This document shows, one piece after another, positions 1 to 38,143 of a DNA stretch of 64,000 nucleotides. Location: contig SMMW01000617.1 in assembly GCA_004794655.1 (NCBI GenBank), positions 13,763,501 to 13,827,500 on the forward strand, written 5' to 3'. Both the position numbers and the translations under genes were made by a program. Every line of letters begins with the position of its first letter. The stretch's first letter is position 1. The DNA is from Marisa cornuarietis (taxonomy: Eukaryota > Mollusca > Gastropoda > Architaenioglossa > Ampullariidae). Below the pieces are notes generated by a model. The model saw only the letters and a program-made list of their open reading frames with translations, had not been told where the DNA came from and searched no databases.

Positions 1-59
1 TCAACGGACAGAGTCTGGCACCAGGGGCTGTGGCATGTGATGTGAAGATTCAACATTGA

Positions 60-905
60 AGATTGTCTCATTCAAGTCATTGAAGGGCTATACTAGTCTC
101 ATGGAGCGCAGTACCACTCAACAACTAAGCAGGAGACTTATATACAGCAGTGGGTATCCCCTAAGACAAGTGTTCCCTGTATTGTTCACTTTGCAGGCGA
201 CATTATCTGATGGCGGCAACCTTACCTCGAACGGGAAGACTTTACCAAAAGACTGACAAAGGACCTGTAGATGAACATAGACATAGTCAACAACAGAGAT
301 GTACATAAATGGAATCCAGCTCAAAGAAGGGAACAGTACTTGGGAATCACCCTTTCAAAAGATGGCAGCTACACTTCAGACATAAGTCTGTATGTGCACG
401 ACAGCGACAGCCGCAAGAAATGGCGCAGCAACACCATCAGGTTTGCTACGATGTACAGGTTAACGTCCCGTTGTAGTTCTCATCCTACTGTGTGGTGTGG
501 ATTTGAAACGTGGGACTCTGCCGGCAGTTACGAAGAGGAGAATCCAGACCTGACCCCAGCGCTTGATGGCGCTGCTCCAATTATCCTGCATGGACCGCAA
601 AAGCAATGGCTGTACCAGCCACACCCTCGGGCCACACCAGGAGGTCCTCCTCGCAACAGTGAAGCGACGAAAGCTGGATCAGTCATGTGACCCAGAACGA
701 CACTCTGAGACCATCCTTCAAGGTCCCTTGGATGGGAGTGGACGGCGAGGTGGACAGAAGAAAAACTGGTTGTCACACGTGAAGGTGTGGATTGGTCGTT
801 TCGTGCAGGACCTGTTCACCTCGGAAGACAGCTCTGAATGGCGGACTTGTCAGCCGTTGCCTACGTTCAGTGTGTTACCCACCTCCATCAACCCCAATGA
901 CCAAT
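60..905 (+). mobile_element. Degraded non-LTR retrotransposon fragment (endonuclease-reverse transcriptase type, C-terminal part)
   Basis: Pieces of a LINE polyprotein can be read in shifting plus-strand frames. Around 330-530 there is a thumb-like stretch, QYLGITLSKDGSYTSDI followed by W-R-S-N-T-I-R-F, then CGFETWDSA near 495. From about 620 the reading moves to another frame with EVLLATVKRRKLDQS, HSETILQGPLDGSGRRGGQK, KNWLSHVKVWIGRFVQDL. This order is typical of the C-terminus of endonuclease-reverse transcriptase LINEs common in molluscs and cnidarians (YLG..I..DG; CE(T)W; LLATVKRRKL; ETILQG..EGGRR.GRQ.KNW). Several frameshifts make it non-functional. The exact clade is uncertain. Confidence 0.8.
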
Positions 906-2182
906 GACCAGCATAACCGTTCGTCAACTGGTACCAGTAAGCGAGTGATGGAGTGTAGTACTTCTTTTTTATCTATTGTTACTATGGCTGTGTATGTGGC
1001 CTTGGGCGACTCTCCGGTTGCAGGTTGAGACAAATTTAATATTATTTGGACTGCCGCCATCTCATGGAATCATAATTATAGAGATAGATCTCAAGGTGTG
1101 GCCATAGAAATACGTTTCCGCTTTTGAATGCAATCTTTCCTTCTCTAACATTGTCAATAGTTCTTTAGTAAAACATACATTCAAAATAAATGTCAGCCCT
1201 GCTGTGGATCGGCAACAAACGCTAGCACCTTCTGCAACTGCCAGCTCATGGATGTAGTTTATTTAAAGTCTCGTGAAAGCCATCAGTCAAAAGCATTTAT
1301 TGTTCATTTTTTTCTGTCTGACTTTTGTTAAAAAAAAACCTGATCATGTGACATTTGATGTCTGAAATTTTCCACGAGGGGCTCTCATGCGATATTTTCT
1401 CAATCTCCGTTATCGGGTTCGGTAACATATTTAAGAGGCAGAGCACCTCTCCACCTCAGCTGCGTGTGCTGGATCATTTGTCTTTAGGTGTGGTTACACG
1501 CCCCTTGCGAATTTTATGACGAGGAAAATAAATATATCAATGTCTCGAAGCTGGAAATTTCTTTTTCCATGGGACCTGGATTATATTATATTATTCTGCT
1601 GTGGGCACTTAAGTAGTGTCTGGCTTAATGTTGACCAAAACAAGGAAACTTCCTTCCTTTCTTTTGATAATTCCTTCTTTTTTTTTTCTTCCAGTCTTTT
1701 TTCTTGTCTACCCGACTACCCCTTTATTTCTGTTTTCTTCAGTCTTCTTTCCTTCTTCTTTTTTTTTATCTCCTGCTTGCGCGGTCGTCCACAAAGCTGG
1801 TTACACCCTGATTGGTCCATGCGTACCCTACATCTGTGTATGCGTGTGTGCGGGCGTATGAGTGTGGGTGCGTGCGTGCGTGCCGAGGCAAACGAAACTA
1901 AATCAATCCTTATATCAGAATCCACGCTCTTGTGCTTCCGCCACACACACGACAAGTATTATGGCGATCGCCGCGTGCCAATCAACAACGACCTTGTTCA
2001 AATCCGTGTTTCCCCGGTTTGAGGAAGCAGGCATACGGCCGTTCACTGTGGGAAATCCCGAGGGCACGGAGTTCATTAATAGTCATTTAAAGCTCGTGCG
2101 TTTTAACCATTCAACTCCATGAACCCTTTTTTTCTAACTCACAAAGAGAAAGCGACAGGGGGATGAAACGTGCGTGCATGCA
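906..2182. other. Unassigned non-coding stretch
   Basis: AT-rich sequence with no gene or recognisable repeat that I can support. A pyrimidine-rich tract at about 1660-1770 creates long hydrophobic open frames that look like composition artefacts. The first exon of the downstream receptor gene could lie here or outside the window, but none was recognised. Confidence 0.5.
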
Positions 2183-2297
2183 AGAGTGAGTGAGTGAGTG
2201 AGTGAGTGAGTGAGTGAGTGAGTGAGTGAGTGAGTGAGTGAGTGAGTGAGTGAGTGAGTGAGTGAGTGAGTGAGTGAGTGAGTGAGTGAGTGAGTGA
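2183..2297. repeat. (GTGA)n tetranucleotide microsatellite, about 28 units
   Basis: Near-perfect tandem GTGA/GAGT repeat. The reverse complement of the same unit forms the (CTCA)n array at 15848-15928. Confidence 0.98.
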
Positions 2298-2784
2298 AAT
2301 GTTTCGTCCCAAGGCTATTTTATGCACTTACTGGTTACCGTTAACCGCTAACAGAATTTAAAAACAAAGTAAGACTGATATCACTGCTACCTAAATGTTG
2401 CATCTGTTTATGAGCTCAATGCAGCCAACTTTTCCATAGTTTGCTCTCTTATTTTATAAATATAACAGAAGAACGTTGCCACTGGCCTCGTCATCGGCGT
2501 GTTTCATTTTGTAAAAGGATGGGTAGTGCTAGTCTTTCTACATTGAGCAAACGCGTCGGAAATTTTAATCAGAATTATACATATTCAACACGACAAACTC
2601 TCGATTTGGAATTTGCTTACAAATAAGCTTTGTCTGTATTTGTGATGCTGTCATTTTAACTGTCGTCACTTTTTTCATCGGAAGAATATTAATGGAACAA
2701 ATGGCACATTTTGTGGTGAACCTGCTGTTCTACTTTATTAACACTTCGCATGCTGGAGGTTTCTTAGCTAGATATCGAGGTTCA

Positions 2785-2785
<1 letters not shown>

Positions 2786-2879
<94 letters not shown>
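2786..2879. repeat. (CA)n microsatellite
   Basis: About 47 uninterrupted CA units. Confidence 0.98.
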
Positions 2880-2880
<1 letters not shown>

Positions 2881-3238
2881 CATTCCACACACTAAATGCT
2901 GACTAGTGGACCTTACAGATCTTCCCAGGCACATTTGTATTCGAAATGTTAGCACTCCCGAGCAGTCATGGTGACTAATTTAATTGTTTCTTATCAACTT
3001 ATCAACAGAATCGCGCGGCTTCAGATGTCCGAATCGCGTGTACGTTTATGCAACACGGAAAATCGTGCTTCCAGATTTTACCTTTTGACCCCCACCCACG
3101 ATCGTGGATTTGCCGTCTTTGCTACGATGAACCCCCCCCCCCCAAAAAAAAAAAAACTGTTATCGAAAACCAGATTTTTTTTATCCGGTGTTGCACCTGT
3201 CGCGGTCATTGGTGTCCTGTAACCAGACACAAGCAAAC

Positions 3239-3255
3239 AAAAAATCGGCCTTAAG
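3239..3255. repeat. Left target-site duplication of the L1-like insertion
   Basis: AAAAAATCGGCCTTAAG occurs here and again at 7317-7333. The two copies bracket the LINE exactly: coding similarity on the minus strand stops at 3256, and the A-rich tail on the plus strand ends at about 7316-7320. The A-run shared with the tail makes the boundary ambiguous by a few bases. Confidence 0.93.
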
Positions 3256-6200
3256 TATCTTTGTTTCAATATTCGGATAAAGGGTTCTAGTTGGGGGGTG
3301 GCTTTTTTGAACCTGCAGGAATATATGTATGTTTTTGCGAGTAGCAATATTAAGTCAAGTACAGCATCTGTCTCGGAGTCATTGCTTCGTCCAAACAGAA
3401 CAAGATGTTCACTGACAGTTATTCTTGGAGCACTTTTACATTTGTCTGATATACACTTTTGTAAGTTTCTCCAAAAATCCTTAACATTTTCACAATTCCA
3501 AAATATATGCTGAATGTTTTCTTTTTCATCTCTGCATAGGCTACAGACATCATCATCTTCTAGTCCCATGTGGAATAAAATTACTTTTGTCCCTAGAATT
3601 CTATGTAACACTCTGATTTGCAGCCATTTTAATTTAATGTCTTTTATATTAGCCATTGTTTTAAATATAACATTCCAGTCAACATTTATGTTTACCCTCT
3701 CATCCCATTTCAAACAACAACTTGGCCTACATGTGTTAGATATCATCTTATCATAATATAGTCTTGCGCCTTTCTGTACTGATTGAATTATACTAAGAGT
3801 TTTATTTGTATCATATGTAAAAGAAGATAAATCTGTTTTATTTATTCTATTTAAATTTATATATGTCTTTATGGCCTTTATGCAACCAGTAAATGAGATG
3901 AAGTTAATGTTAACATCATATTTATTCTTGACAGCTTGGTATGATAGAAAGTTTCCTCTTTCATCCATTAAGTGTTTTACTAAGTATATATCTTTCTCCA
4001 CCCATCTCTTATATAGAATTGGCTTATTCTCAATCTTAATTCTGTCATTACAAAAGATAGGTTCTTTCAAAATTTCTTCATGTTTTTCGCACACTATATT
4101 CTCTCCAAAAATCCTGTACGCTTTTAATACATCTGTCCAGAAGCTGTTTGCATTTATAAAGGGGCATACTGCAGGGCCTAGTTTGTCTAAATAATTTATT
4201 ATTTTATGTGTTGACATGAGATTTCTTTTCCAGCTGTGGTTGGTTTTTTAATTTTCCGCAGCCATGATAGTTTTAATGCATTCATATAAATTCTAACATC
4301 AGGTATGCCCATGCCCCCAGCATGAATATTTCTAGTGGATATTTTTCTGTTAATTTTATCATTTTTACTATTCCAAACAAACTTAAAGATGGATTTCTGT
4401 AAGTCATTTATAATATAGTCTGGAGGGTTGGGTAGCAGTAACCACAGGTGTACCAGTTTTGACAAGATTAATGACTTAAGTATTGCTACTCTCCCTAATG
4501 GAGTTAACTGTCTCTTTAACCATATTTTATACAGCATTCTAATTTCAGCAAGCTTGCTATCGTAGTTTAATTTTATACAATCTTTTAAATTATTTGTAAA
4601 CCAAAGGCCCAGAATTTTAAATTTTTCTGGATTCCACTGCATCTGTAAGTGTGGTAAGAATTTAACTGGTGAATTTCTTTTGCTCCCCAGCCATATTGCA
4701 CTTGATTTTTCCGTGTTTAATACTAATCCAGATATCTTTCCAAACATGTCTAATGTGCGCATAGATTCTTCAAAGGACAGTCTGTCATCTTCCAAGGTTA
4801 GTTCTGTATCATCTGCATACTGTACAATTTTACTTTCAGAGTTGTGGGTTTTTATACCTTTTATATATTTGTTTTTCCTTATCATAATAGCTAGAATTTC
4901 TACGCATAGGATGAATAAATAAGGTGAGATGGGGTCCCCCTGCCTGCAGCCTCTTCTTATTTGGAACCATGCTGATAATGTGCCATTCACTGACACACTT
5001 GATTTGATATTAGTATAAAAGGTGGTGATCCATTTGCAGAAAAGGGGGCTGAAACCAAAGACGTGTAGAGTATCAAGCATGAAACTCCAGCTAATACTAT
5101 CGAAGGCTTTTTCAAAGTCAAGGCAGACTAGCAGACCAGGCTGTTTAGTCATACTTAAATGTTCAATCAAATCATATATCAGTCTAATGTTATCCCCAAG
5201 ATATCTTCCACGGATGAAGCCGGACTGATCCTCATGGATCAGAGATGGTAACACTTTTTTCATTCTATTTGCAATGCATGCTGCCCCAATCTTATATATC
5301 ACATTTAAGAGAGTGATTGGTCTCCAGTTTTTGATATGATCTCTAGCTTTATCTGTTTTAGGTATACATATAATAACACCTTCTTTTTGTGTAGCTGATA
5401 ACTCTCCTTTTCGCAAGCCTTCATTTAGTGATCTAACAATGAGAGGGCCAAGCTGTTTCCAAAAAACCTTGAAAAACTCTACAGTAAATCCATCGCTTCC
5501 TGGGCTTTTACCATTAGACATATTTTTTACAGCCTGACCTGCTTCTTCTAGAGTGATAATTCCTTCTAGTAGATTTAGCTCAGGTTCAGTAAGTTTTGGT
5601 ATGTCCACTCTGATGTCATCGAAGTTGCAGTTGTGTACTGATCGTTCCGAGTACAGATTAGAGAAGAAGGCTTGCACCTCAGCTCTTATTTCATCAGGTC
5701 TTGTGGTGCTTTCCCCATTTTGCTTTCGTAATTTTCGAATTTGTTTACTTACATAGTTACGTTTTTCTAATGAGCAGAAATATTTACTAACTTTCTCTCC
5801 TTCTGCTATCCACCTTGCCCTGGAGCGAATCAGTACACATTCCATTCTCTTTTCCCTTATATTAATAAGTTAATTTTTATTCTTTTCAAGTTTGTTAATT
5901 TCCTCTTCGTTTAACCTTCCCTTGTCTTCCAGCTGTGTAATTATTTTTTCTAATATTTTTTCCTTTTCCTTATTTTTCTTCTTTTTCTCACTTGCAAAGG
6001 CCATTGTTTTTGTTCTGATTTTCATTAACATAGTGTCTAGAAGGGTCTGATCAGATACAACAAACTGTACCTCCATCAGTGGAATCATTTCTAAATTATT
6101 TCTTTCATATGGGAGAGCTGAGTATTCTTCTATAACTTCTCTGATAACGTTACTTATTTGCGTTAGATAATTTTTATCTTTTAAGTGAGATGAATTTAAC

Positions 6201-7316
6201 TTCCATAGATTAAATCTCCTTTCTTCTTGTTTATTGCTTAATGATAGAGTTATCAAAGAATGGTCAGTTCGATATCCTGGGGAAATATCTGCATCCACAA
6301 CAAGTTCTGAGAGTGTATCTGACATTAGAAAGAATTGAAAAATTTAATGCATGTTTAGAAATAAATGAAGAAAGGTTGGATCAACTCTGGCTACCCTATA
6401 AACAACTTGTCATGTAAACATATTGATTTATATATACATACACATGACTGTATGATTAGTTAAAACTATGTATGAGCATGTTGGATGACCTGCTTGGCAG
6501 ATGGATGACTTTTACCTTATGTTTATATGTTTGTCTCATATTGTAAAATATTATATCTTATATGTATCTGTGAAAAAAAAAATGGTAATATGTAAGCCTA
6601 GGTGTATTGTTTAAATTTTAAGTTAAGAAAATGGAGTTACATTATTTGTGTATTATTATTTGTGTTATGTAATGTTGTCTTTTTTATGATTAGGCTATTT
6701 GAAAGAACTCATATTGACATTGCATGAAATGGGTAAATTGCGTTTGTCCCAGCCCTTTTATAAAGATTCTTAATAATTATAAAAAAAAAAATTGTTTGGA
6801 GACCAAAAAGTGTTTAAAATTAGAAATGTGTTGTGAAACTGAGCCCATATTTCTAGTGTCGCTAATACCTAGTACAGTGAAATAAGGTTCAACATGCTTG
6901 TTATGCCATTTTTTTGCCTGCTACTATATGTGGCCTGAGACTTTACATTTTGTTTGTAACGAGAATCTTTATAGCTGCACTTACAGTTTTTTTTTTCTTT
7001 TCTCTTACATGAGCATATTGTTAGATGCTAATGGAGTTCATGTCTATGGCACAAAACTTGCAAATTTATTCGTTGTCATATTTTTAGAATGATTGTAAAG
7101 TTGAATAAGCAGATATACAAAGTTTGCCTTCGTTAAAAAAAAAAAAAAAGGCTGGAAATATTCCTGAATAACCCAAACTTTTATTTTATCCATTGGTTAG
7201 TTAAAAAGTAATTTTTTTTCACCTTCTCTTATATTATGTTGATTTCTTTGTTTTTATAGAAAGGCATAATAAAACGTGTAAAAAACAAAAAAAACAAAAA
7301 AAACAAAACAAAACAA
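3256..7316 (-). mobile_element. L1-like LINE with 5' inversion (twin-priming product), disabled
   Basis: The minus strand from about 6330 down to 3256 encodes ORF2: the end of an AP-type endonuclease (SPGYRTDHSLI near 6270), reverse transcriptase (RPITLLNVIYKIGAACIANR, CLDFEKAFDSISWSF, RRGCRQGDPISPYLF, YADDTELTLED) and a C-terminal CCHC-like stretch (C-x2-C-x8-H-x4-C at about 3540-3500). The last 28 codons and stop lie on the plus strand at 6331-6417 (RIEKFNACLEINEERLDQLW...), followed by a 3' UTR and A-rich tail at about 7270-7320. ORF2 carries an in-frame stop at about 5870 and a frameshift near 4210, so it is dead. The endonuclease N-terminus and ORF1 are absent (5' truncation). The L1/Tx1 clade assignment rests on RT motifs. 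Confidence 0.95.
4199..6336 (-). pseudogene. Inverted LINE ORF2 segment: endonuclease C-terminus and reverse transcriptase
   Basis: Two minus-strand frames, 6325-5870 and 5845-4199, are in the same phase and are separated by a single TAA (KNK-N-stop-LINIREKR). Together they span the end of the endonuclease, the linker and RT motifs 1-7 with catalytic YADD. The frame then shifts near 4210 into a third frame (4217 to 3256) carrying the zinc-binding C-terminal region. The same open frame appears to continue to 3078, but those residues lie past the target-site duplication and are host DNA, including a translated poly-G/poly-T tract. Confidence 0.92.
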
Positions 7317-7320
7317 AAAA
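6331..7320 (+). mobile_element. LINE 3' segment: last 28 ORF2 codons, 3' UTR and A-rich tail
   Basis: The plus strand at 6331-6414 reads 28 codons ending LPYKQLVM with TAA at 6415-6417. This directly continues the minus-strand ORF that breaks after ILKQRY at 3256. About 900 bp of AT-rich 3' UTR follow, then an A/CA-rich tail at 7270-7320 abutting the right target-site duplication. This is the uninverted 3' half of the same insertion. Confidence 0.9.
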
Positions 7321-7333
7321 AATCGGCCTTAAG
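7317..7333. repeat. Right target-site duplication of the L1-like insertion
   Basis: Second copy of AAAAAATCGGCCTTAAG, immediately after the A-rich tail of the LINE. Confidence 0.93.
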
Positions 7334-7533
7334 AGGTCTGTTTGCTATTCTAGAATGACTTGCGCGAAAGATATAAAACTCGATGTTTGTTTTGTATTTA
7401 CATTTTAAGCGCATTTGGATAGAGCCTGTGTTCAATTAATGATGGAATAAGGGATTAACAAAGCGGAGAATGGAATCAGCGGAGACTAGGTGTTATGAAA
7501 AAAATACCTTTTTGTGTGTGCATGTTTGCTTTT

Positions 7534-7538
7534 GTGTG

Positions 7539-7608
<70 letters not shown>
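7534..7608. repeat. (GT)n microsatellite
   Basis: Long GT run with one TTTG interruption, about 100 bp upstream of the first recognised receptor exon. Confidence 0.95.
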
Positions 7609-7610
<2 letters not shown>

Positions 7611-7711
7611 ACTGAATGTCGTTCGTTTGTGTTTTTGTGCGTGCCTGACCTTTCCTATTCATGTGTTTTGGTTCATTTCTAAATCTTTATCCTGTTTCTT
7701 TGTCCACACAG

Positions 7712-26792
<19,081 letters not shown>

Positions 26793-27599
26793 TTGCCTGC
26801 GTGCCCAGATGTAAATGTTCTGATCTGGTTTCGTTCCACCTGGCATCTTTCTGCTGAGCATGTATGCATAATGTTGTTTGTTAGTGTTTTACGCCGAGCC
26901 AGCAACTAAGACTATATCATGGTGAGTAGCTTTGTTGCTGGAACAACTTTGTTAGTGATTTATATGTTTCACTGTGGCATTATCAAAATGTAATCATTAT
27001 CAATTCTGAAAACATTTCAGCCATGATAAGTCAAGCTGAGACAACCTACAATGTGAATAATACCGCCATATTCTATAAGAATAGACCCATTCCAAGGCAG
27101 CAAAAAAAAAAAAAAACGTTCTAAAACAGAAAAACATTTTTAAAAATGTTTGTGTATTGATACAACTAGGTGTGTATATGAACTATAGATGTTCCATTTT
27201 ATGCTTCAAAAGGAGCACGGTTAGATATGACCTATGGGTGGGTAGTCCTTAAGAATGAGTGCTGAAGGTGTTGGGCCACACCGCACACTCAGATTAGCTT
27301 CAACATCACGCAACAATTGTGACACTCGGAGACAAAAATCAACATAAATGGTACAGTGCTGGGCTTCATGTCTCAAAGTAGTCTACCTTTAGTGGCTGTA
27401 GGTCCCTTCAGCATGCCTGTGGACCAAGGGGATAGGAAAGGAAAGCAACAGGTCAGTATTCCACCAAATATAAATCAATATAACTCTTATGCAATCTAAT
27501 GCAGGAGTTTTCAATAACAATGAACTAGAACAGTGCCTGCACACACCATCGTAGAAAGGGGGTCGAATTAGGGTGCTATGCTGCAGCAAAAATAACTAA

Positions 27600-27745
27600 G
27601 ACTGTTATCACAGCAAACCAGCCATCCCTGTAAACAGGTTTCACATGCAGAGAAAGAACAGTATGCTCAAAACAAGATCTGAACCTAAGACAGCCAAACC
27701 TCACTGTATTGGTGAACTAGCACACCATTACTAGACCTGACGTTC
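27600..27745 (-). mobile_element. tRNA-derived SINE remnant
   Basis: Contains GCAGAGAAAGAACAGTATGC, GATCTGAACCTAAGACAGCC and CACTGTATTGGTGAACTAGC in the same order as the better copies at 29455-29625 and 53455-53572. Confidence 0.6.
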
Positions 27746-29454
27746 TAAACAGACAAAAATCCATGGAAGCAAATGTGAAAGAATGGACTACCACCAAATA
27801 CTTATTACAATTTCTGGAAATATGGCTCCAAATCCTTCCCAGCATGCAAGATAAGATTTAAAAGACCACATTCCTCCACATAGAAAGACTCCACCAAATT
27901 ATGGAGAGTGACTATAACAATAAAGGGCTCAGGAACAAAAGACCACACTTGAAGAAGGGAAAATGTTGACCAACAAAACAAGTAACGTTTGCCCAAGTCC
28001 GTGAACAAGAAAGTGACAGTCATCCCTCAAAAATTAAAAAAATTAAAAGAGCATAAAGAAAACAGCGAATACAGAGGTACACGATTCCTTGACAAGTTTT
28101 CACTAGTTGGGAATTAAAAAAATGTCACCAATGGAATTGATCATGCAAATCTGACTTTTGCTGGTGCCCATTTGCATCAAGCTGTAAGGCCTGTAAATGC
28201 CTTTTTTTTTTTGAGCTTATCTCCAGGAGTGACAAGGTGGAAAAAAAAAGTTGCTTTATGATGTCCTTGCAGGATAAAAGATCATTCTTTCTTGTTTCAT
28301 GAACATCAAAATACTATTCAACTGAACAGCATTAGCAGCTACTGTCTAATTTACTTTGTGGAGAAATAGGACCTACATAGGGCTAAGGTATAAGGATATT
28401 TAACTTTTCATGTTCATACCTAATACTAAATTTCCTAGCCATTACAGCAAATGCATAAAATTGTGGGCTCATGAAGATGAGCTGCCATGTTTCAGTCACC
28501 ATTTACTTCCAGACTTTCAAAAACTAATGATTAACCACAAGTTATGTAAGGAATTGATGGTATCCTTGTCAAATCCTGTAATATTTAATATTTTTGCACC
28601 AGTGAGAGTACTGGAAACTTCTAATGCATAGTTCACAACTAGTTTGTGTAACATTCATCTTAGTGCAATAACACAGCATCTGATCCACGCATTGCATCAG
28701 ATTCCTATACAAAAACAAGCTTAAACCCTGCCAAAATCTTAAAGCTGGTTTCTCAACTTACCAACCATGCAAAATAAAGCTAATTTTGGGTGTATTATTT
28801 AAAATATGTTTTCCTTTTTACATCTTGCTGATCTCAGAAAACTTCACTGCCACATTTTGATATTTCGACCTTGTATGTTGTTGACACAAGTGCAGATCAT
28901 TTTGTATGCTATGTATATTGCATGACAAGGGCAGCTACTGGTGCAATTTCATATTCCTACAACTTTAAATGCAAATTTATCAATCTATTGGGTACACATA
29001 TAAAAGGCCCTACTGAATTTGTGTAAATAACTCTTTACAAAAAAAATGTAAATGTTTCAAATACAAACACTGCCATATGCTTTCTGGAAAATAATTCATG
29101 TGCACATTAAAGCATGTTGAAATTCCTTGTTTGTTACGGTCATTATTTAATCTAGTGATGAAAAGGTTTATCTTCAAATCAATGCTAGTCATAATTTATT
29201 GACCAAGCCCATTTTCTCAATGCATGACCAATTCACGATAAAAGGTACGAAGAAAAAATATCTTGCACGCTTTTAGCTGCTGTAAGCTTCCACATACCTG
29301 CTTTTCAAAAATGAGTGTGCATCCCTCTTAGCACTGCATTAAAGTGAAAGTATTACGAAGACTGGCTAATAATTGAAGACACTGGGTGAGTTTTTTTTTA
29401 TTGCTACTCTTAACTAAACATGAGCCCAAGAACCCTGTACATTTTTTGGATAAG

Positions 29455-29625
29455 GGAGATTTGCTGTTTTATGCAGAGCCAGCAGCTAAGGCTATATCAA
29501 GAAAGGCCTGCATACAGATGCCACATCCTGAAAAAGAACAGTGTGCCCGCGATGAGAGCTGAACCCAGGATAGCCAACTTTGTACTGATGACAGGCCCTA
29601 ATTGTTGCCCCCATTTTCGGAAAGG
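29455..29625 (-). mobile_element. tRNA-derived SINE
   Basis: Read on the minus strand, the head holds GGGGGCAACAATTAGGGCCT (A-box-like) and, about 40 bp on, CTGGGTTCAGCTCTC (B-box-like), followed by a shared body and the tail GCTGCTGGCTCTGCATAAAA. Related copies lie at 27600-27745, 29820-29935 and 53455-53572. Confidence 0.65.
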
Positions 29626-29819
29626 AGAATACTTGAACATTGCAATTAAAGTAGTGAAAGTTGCCTTCTACGACAAAGACATGATCACGCTATGAGTTCA
29701 AAAGATGCATATTTGCCATATACAATCCTACCTTTTCTCCCCAAACTCTATTGTAAAATTATCACTCATTATATCATTTGCTATTTATTATTCCTGGCCA
29801 TTTACATACAGGAAGGGTG

Positions 29820-29935
29820 GAGATAAAGGATGCCATATACAGAGAAAGAACAGCATTCTTTAGAAGAGACAGAACCACCAAGTCTACGTAGGGCAACAGG
29901 TGCTAATCATTTGGCCACAAGACTGCCTACTCCAT
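29820..29935 (-). mobile_element. tRNA-derived SINE remnant
   Basis: Shares ATACAGAGAAAGAACAGCAT and CAACAGGTGCTAATCATTTG plus GCCAC with the other SINE copies in this window. Confidence 0.55.
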
Positions 29936-30203
29936 GGCGTGGGTACTAATACAAAGCAGGAAAACTGAACATTTTAAGCAGAATTAAGTTTGCCATGGAA
30001 AAACCTGCCGTACTAAAATTTATCAATGGGAGTTTACAAATAGTAACGCATAAGTATTTCCTTTGAATGCTTGTAATATTTTTGTAATGTGCGTCATAAT
30101 CTGCATAATTTGTCACCATCATTGTAGTTTAAAAATAAATACAACAGCAATATATCAGCAAGCGTGCTAACAAAGACTCAGTAAAACATTGCTGATGACA
30201 TGT

Positions 30204-30209
30204 CTTTAA
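30204..30209 (-). terminator. Candidate RPS23 poly(A) signal (ATTAAA)
   Basis: The minus strand reads ATTAAA 28 bp after the RPS23 stop codon. A short 3' UTR fits a ribosomal protein gene. This is inference without transcript ends. Confidence 0.5.
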
Positions 30210-30237
30210 TATGAAACCAGCATCACTGAACAAAGCT

Positions 30238-38044
<7,807 letters not shown>

Positions 38045-38143
38045 GATGGCGGTGCGTTGGGAAAAGATCGAGTCTCGCGAGAGTTGTCGTGAAGGAAATG
38101 AAACTCACGTGAAAAGTCACATGACACATCCATCGACCACAAG
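38045..38143. promoter_or_regulatory. Divergent RPS23/ATP6AP1 promoter
   Basis: Only 99 bp separate the two start codons. The palindrome TCTCGCGAGA is at 38073-38082, a motif known to bind BANP and found in housekeeping divergent promoters. On the RPS23 strand, CTTTTCCC (38066-38059) is a plausible terminal oligopyrimidine start. Towards ATP6AP1 lie TCACGTGA (38105-38112) and GTCACATGAC (38116-38125), close to the CLEAR/TFEB consensus used by lysosomal and V-ATPase genes. No TATA box is seen. The factor assignments are inference. Confidence 0.75.

Larger units (their letters stand above)
26793..30184. other. Intergenic region with SINE remnants
   Basis: AT-rich spacer between the receptor stop codon and the 3' end of RPS23. 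SINE-derived segments are listed separately (27600-27745, 29455-29625, 29820-29935), plus a tail remnant at 26877-26925. No gene was recognised. A candidate poly(A) signal AATAAA at about 27920 is far from the receptor stop, so the receptor 3' UTR end is not fixed. Confidence 0.6.

Noticed and set aside
1516..2022. 168-codon plus-strand frame with hydrophobic N-terminal part, considered as the missing receptor signal-peptide exon
   Set aside because: The hydrophobic stretch comes from a T/C-rich tract, and no donor in the right phase joins it to exon 7712.
2692..2895. Open frame through the (CA)n microsatellite
   Set aside because: Repeat of His-Thr codons only; the same artefact occurs at 7470-7682, 11038-11580, 17060-17466 and 21194-21487.
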